From assembly GCA_017591395.1 (NCBI GenBank), contig WEDG01004865.1, positions 1 to 64,000 of the forward strand: a stretch of 64,000 nt of DNA, given 5' to 3'. This DNA comes from Schistocephalus solidus (lineage: Eukaryota > Platyhelminthes > Cestoda > Diphyllobothriidea > Diphyllobothriidae). Shown in pieces: positions 60,033 to 64,000 of this stretch (the stretch's first letter is position 1; every line of letters starts with the position of its first letter). Below the pieces are notes generated by a model that saw nothing but the letters and a program-made list of their open reading frames with translations, did not search any database and was not told the DNA's origin. Position numbers and translations under genes: made by a program.

Positions 60033-61170
60033 GTGCCATTTTCTGGAAGAAACTTTTCAGACAGGCTGCTCATGTTACAGGGTTCGGAAATTGAACAGTA
60101 GTTTATGACAACCCGCAATTTCTCAGGATCCGTGACCTGACGTTAATCTCTGTCAAGTTTCGTACCACTCAGGTTTCAGTAGTTACTTCTGACTGAAATT
60201 TTGAACTTGATAGTTTACCTTCGATCATTGTTGACATCTCGTGTTTTTTAGTTACGAAGACATCTTCAAAGTATAGATCAGACTGAGTACCCATAGAGTT
60301 TAAAGTATTTTGATTCACAGAAGTGCTGCGTCTGCGTTTGTGTCGTAGCATGACGTAAATGGTGGACTTCCTAGTTTACTTTATTATGCATCTAAACAGA
60401 AAAGCTAACTTAGACGGCGCTGCGTTATGGGTAAGTGGGGAACATGATACTAGGTTATATCGTGCACCACAACATACCGACCTCCAGTCAAATATCTTCG
60501 CAAAAAAGTAAAATGGGTTGTCATTCAAGATGTTCATTTGTAACTCATTTTTAGCGTTCAGACATTCCCGCAATGGGTTGTGTTTCAGAAAGACCTGATC
60601 GTCTTCAAAATACGTACGAATTAAAGTGGGATAACCTACTAAATAATTTACATAGTATCAGTTGTCTACTGAACAGAAACTTTTTCACCAACAGACTATG
60701 AAAACATAACACTTGCACCCCGAAGAAACGGCTCAGCTCGTTAGTGCAGCTATTGGATACTAGGTAAGTTCGCGGGTTTCGAACAATGGAGCGGCCTTTA
60801 CTAGAGGTTAGTTGCCCTCGGGTCTGACGCATAATCTGTCGTGGATCAGTGGCGATGCTGCTACGGGGGTCCCGGGGACTTGATTCTGGTGGGCCGACCG
60901 CTCTAAAATACCACAAGCCCTCCTGATGACTGCTTCAATGGACTTCCATTAAGTAGGCTTGCTTGCCGCCGCTGCCTTCTGGTTAGGTTTTTTAAATATT
61001 GCAACAGAGGAAGAATTCTCTAATGAACAAATTGAGTGGCTGTCGAGGCCTGTCTCTACTCCAATTCTAAAAAAAGGCGTACATATCCGATAAGTATATT
61101 GCGATACATGCGACGCATCCTGAAGAACCGAAGCGCTCCGCAACCCTAGTCCAGTCAGCGGGCGAATAGT
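60033..61170. other. Downstream of UQCRFS1, no gene recognised
   Basis: It should hold the UQCRFS1 3' UTR. I see no clear AATAAA close to the stop codon. 60760-60960 has a G+C-rich patch, possibly the leader of the old RTE copy that follows. Confidence 0.35.
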
Positions 61171-61179
61171 ATGCGAGCT

Positions 61180-63105
61180 GAAGTACTCTTGGTATTGGAT
61201 GCTGGAACTTTCGGGGATCCTGGTCCCTAAAGTATGTCGACGAGCAGTCTTCGTCGGTACAACGTGATGCATACTGTCGGTCCGCATCCCCGACTCCATC
61301 CGCTCGGGAATTAAAGATACTGGAAGTCAAATCCCGTTTTTAGCCCGTCCTGGGGTGGTCGACGCGCCTATGATGGTATCTACGGTGTGGTGATAGTCCT
61401 CGCAACAACTGAGTCGCGCACTGCCTACGTAGAAACCAATCACTTAGCTGCCGAAGGGTCACTTTGCGAATATGTCTGGCCTCCATGTGTGTACCAGCTG
61501 CTGACGAGCGTTATAATTAAACGCCTCATACAAAAATCAGTTGAAAAAGCTTCCTCGCCCTAGCATATATTGTTTTTTTGATTGGGAATGGTTGGACAGG
61601 ACCAGCCACCCTTAAAACCGTCCCCTTTTTGACCGCTTTGGAGTTGAATCGAGATAGGACAATGGCGAGGTAATGCTGACGTTTGCTACCCATGAGTTGG
61701 TTGTCACATATGTGCTTTCATCACTGCCACAAAATCTGACATGTTATCCAAGCGGTGGTCGTAAGATCAGTCAGACTGACTATCTTGTAGGCGGTTCGGA
61801 ATTCCATAACTGTGTTCAAGCTAGCAGGTCGATGCGCCGTGCCAAAACTGGTAACGTCCCATTAGTGGAAATATGTTCTCGTTCACACACGAAACGCCCC
61901 TTTCACATGCTCTTAGATTGTCGCGTGCAAGACGCCTCAATGTTGAAAAACTACGGCACCCCAACATTTGAGACCCTGAGCACAGAAATCCGAGTTGACA
62001 TGATAATTATTAAATAATACAACTCGCCTGAAACAATTTTTGGATTCATCCTGCAACACCTTAGTGACTGTATCAGAGGAAGAACCGTACGATTTTCTGT
62101 TCAGAGCTTTCGAGCTGAGTCCCATAAAGATAATTATTTCCGTTAACTCCCAAAATGATTAAGTATGAGCGTCAGAACTTTTGGGTTCAACCAGTGACCT
62201 CTGTAGCAGGTCTTAAGCGAAAGTCTCTAAAGCTCTCCCATATTATCCGCCAAGGTAATGATAGGACCTCGACATTGAGTGACTGTTCGCGATGCAAATG
62301 TCTATAGGACTGATAACTCGATCGAGCATTTGCATAGGCACGCCAAAGACCTCAACGTCGATTAACATCTTATCACCTTGGTCACCAACTGCATCGGAGT
62401 TTTAACCCTGCCTGTGCAATGCTATGTGACCCCCTTCGGGGTGAGAAGTTGCCGAGGCTTCGCAATAATAAAATTTAAGAATACGTTATTCCCATTGAAA
62501 TCTGCAAGTCATTTGAGAACTTCTTTGCTAGAGTCGCATGAAATTATTGAGCTGGCCCCTGATGGCTTGTGTCAGTTTTCGAGGAGGCAGATGAGATAAT
62601 ATCCCATAATTATTGCGGCTTAAGTCTCATTGGCGTTTTTGCAAAAATCTTTACCATTTTAATTCTCTAGCGATTCCAGAATCTGCATGACTCGGGAACG
62701 AGAGTAAATCAAGCCGTATTTTACCCGGGCGTGGCTGCGCCAACCAACTAATCATGCTGAGGCTCATTTTTGCATTTTGCCATACCTAACAGCAGCTGAC
62801 GGCCGCATGCTTTGTCAGCTCTCGACTCAGTTCATCGTGAGTCCAGGTGGCATACCGGTAAAAATCATCGCCACTAAATACTATCACCCCACTACAGCTT
62901 ACGTTCCGATCCATAACATTCTCTTCCAACTATTCGCTATTCCATTTGCTGTTCAACAGGGTTGTAGTCGTTCGCTCGTCGTGTGTGGCACACATAGTTG
63001 GGAATGTTTGGATCCGTCAGCCACTACGATCCATCCTCGCAATAGTTGGCTAACAGGCTCGGACCTCGGCAGCACTCGGTGATTATTCCTCACTAAACAA
63101 TCTGG
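61180..63105 (+). mobile_element. Highly diverged RTE-like LINE copy (RTE-3)
   Basis: Collinear with RTE-1 (6842-8720) but much more decayed. LVLDAGTF/IGCWNFRGSW lies near 61195; a GDWNGWTGPATL-type frame near 61590; LPMSWLSHMCFHHCHK, matching the FVTNTCFQHHHKH region, near 61690; and DYLVGGSEFHNCVQASRSMRRAKTGN near 61780. LSHIIRQGNDRTST-type sequence, matching LDQIIRQVSSRPST, lies near 62235, and VKIIATKYYHPTTAYV and FAVQQGC near 62860-62970. Stops and indels throughout. Confidence 0.65.
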
Positions 63106-63779
63106 CGCACTTACAGCTATCACATTATGCTAAAATCTATGGCTTAGAGGTCACCAACCAGCAGGCTAACTTGGTCCTCCTCTTAGGACTAAGAGTCAGG
63201 CCGCAGTATGTCCTTACTGTGGCCTCTGTGTCATTCTGCAACTGTCCCTGATGACGGGTTCGAGAGAAACCGAGATTGCCTCTTTTTGTTCCCACTAATC
63301 CTTTTTGAATCCGAGTCGACCCTCTGTTTTTGTGTGAAATCCTGGTCAGTTTTTCGCGAATCAGGCGCGTGGAGCACACGTACTCGGAAGGTTTATGGAA
63401 GGGAAATTTTGCGACTAAATGTTGAGCTGTCCTTATACTGAAGTCAAAAACCTCCAAAATAACTTGATACTGTTTCAAATAAAAAGTAAATAACGACTAC
63501 CGTGTGTATTATTATAAGTACGGGTAGTGCGGCCTAAGCAGACACGCTGGACTAATGAAGGGCTACATGAGGGTACAGCAGGCGTCAAAGGGGATGCTCA
63601 TCCAGGGCAAGTGCAAGGCACGCTTTACAGCAGACCTGAACCACACGACACCCGCACCTTCGCCCGCCCCCGGTCTTCTTTACTTGGTGATGGTGCTGGG
63701 CCCAGATCAGAGAGGAGCATATAGTGTGCTAGATGCAGTCAAAATCTACTATCCATGACAGTTAGATCGACGATACCTG

Positions 63780-64000
63780 AGATTTCGACTGTCGTAGTCA
63801 TATGATGTCCACCATACGCTCCACAGAACGGTGGTGCAGAGACGGTGAATTCCGCGTGGATTAGTTTCAAGTGATTGTAGACTTGCACTGCAGCTACCGC
63901 ACTCTCCTCCTTAACCTAAGCCCGATGTTATGACAGAGTCAAGAAGGCCAGAAGCGGGAGAGGACTCAGGTAGCTGGCGCAGCTGGAGCTGCCCCTGGGC
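63780..64000 (+). repeat. Dispersed repeat R, copy 2
   Basis: Same block order as 4880-5115, from the TGTCCACCATACG block to GACAGAGTCAAGAAG and the CTGGAGCTGCCCC end. Runs off the window end. The preceding 63500-63760 (G+C-rich, open frames) may belong to the same repeat but has no second copy here. Confidence 0.55.

Noticed and set aside
1..64000. CRISPR arrays, tRNA or rRNA genes, bacterial operons
   Set aside because: No regularly spaced direct repeats, no cloverleaf-like sequence with a proper T-loop, and a clear eukaryotic exon/intron and LINE context.

Overview
This 64 kb window looks like a repeat-rich stretch of a parasitic flatworm nuclear genome, most likely a tapeworm of the diphyllobothriidean type. 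I base this on spliced housekeeping genes with tiny introns (31-35 nt) beside kilobase-sized ones, on crowded CR1/Jockey-like and RTE-like LINE debris, and on one RTE-like element whose protein ends in C2H2-like fingers, an arrangement I associate with tapeworm genomes. The species assignment is inference. I see no bacterial, plasmid, phage, CRISPR, rRNA or tRNA signal.

Genes. (1) 0.7-1.95 kb, + strand: a gene or gene remnant encoding two tandem FAR1-like zinc-binding domains, each built from the same exon pair split by a ~32 nt phase-0 intron. (2) 3.0-10.95 kb, - strand: MRTO4, the ribosomal-P0-like large-subunit assembly factor. Three exons are identified; the N-terminal exon is not found. 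A 6.5 kb intron holds a decayed RTE-like LINE. (3) 33.6-34.0 kb, - strand: one exon of a transposon-associated nuclear-type protein, next to a foldback repeat. (4) 55.8-60.0 kb, + strand: UQCRFS1, the Rieske iron-sulfur subunit of respiratory complex III, in four exons. Both cluster-binding motifs are intact; the exon 1/2 splice junction is problematic.

Between about 15.3 and 55.7 kb almost everything is non-LTR retrotransposon. I label the families A, B, C, D, F, G, H, I, J, K and L by protein and 3'-end similarity within the window; they are local names. Family A has four copies (18.5-20.1 -, 39.5-43.8 +, 44.05-45.3 -, 51.1-54.8 -). Family B is a long element (17.0-23.2 -) with ORF1, endonuclease and RT, split by copy A1. 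Family C has four 5'-truncated copies. Family H has a truncated copy at 27-28 kb, a 3' piece at 36.2-37.0 kb, and a long minus-strand copy whose parts lie between 48.05 and 38.8 kb, split by A3 and A2 in opposite orientations. An RTE-like element with terminal zinc fingers occupies 28.3-32.3 kb, and a much older RTE-like copy lies at 61.2-63.1 kb. No element has an uninterrupted coding frame.

The most interesting signal is a structured RNA in the LINE 3' ends. Ten copies in three families (A, C, H) can fold a hairpin with the same layout: a GCAGT/ACTGC base stem, a symmetric U-rich internal loop, a CTCC/GGAG middle stem and a variable upper stem. The paired sequences differ between families while pairing is kept. 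A second, terminal hairpin (TTGCC/GGCAA) ends families C and F. These are candidate recognition elements for the LINE reverse transcriptase.
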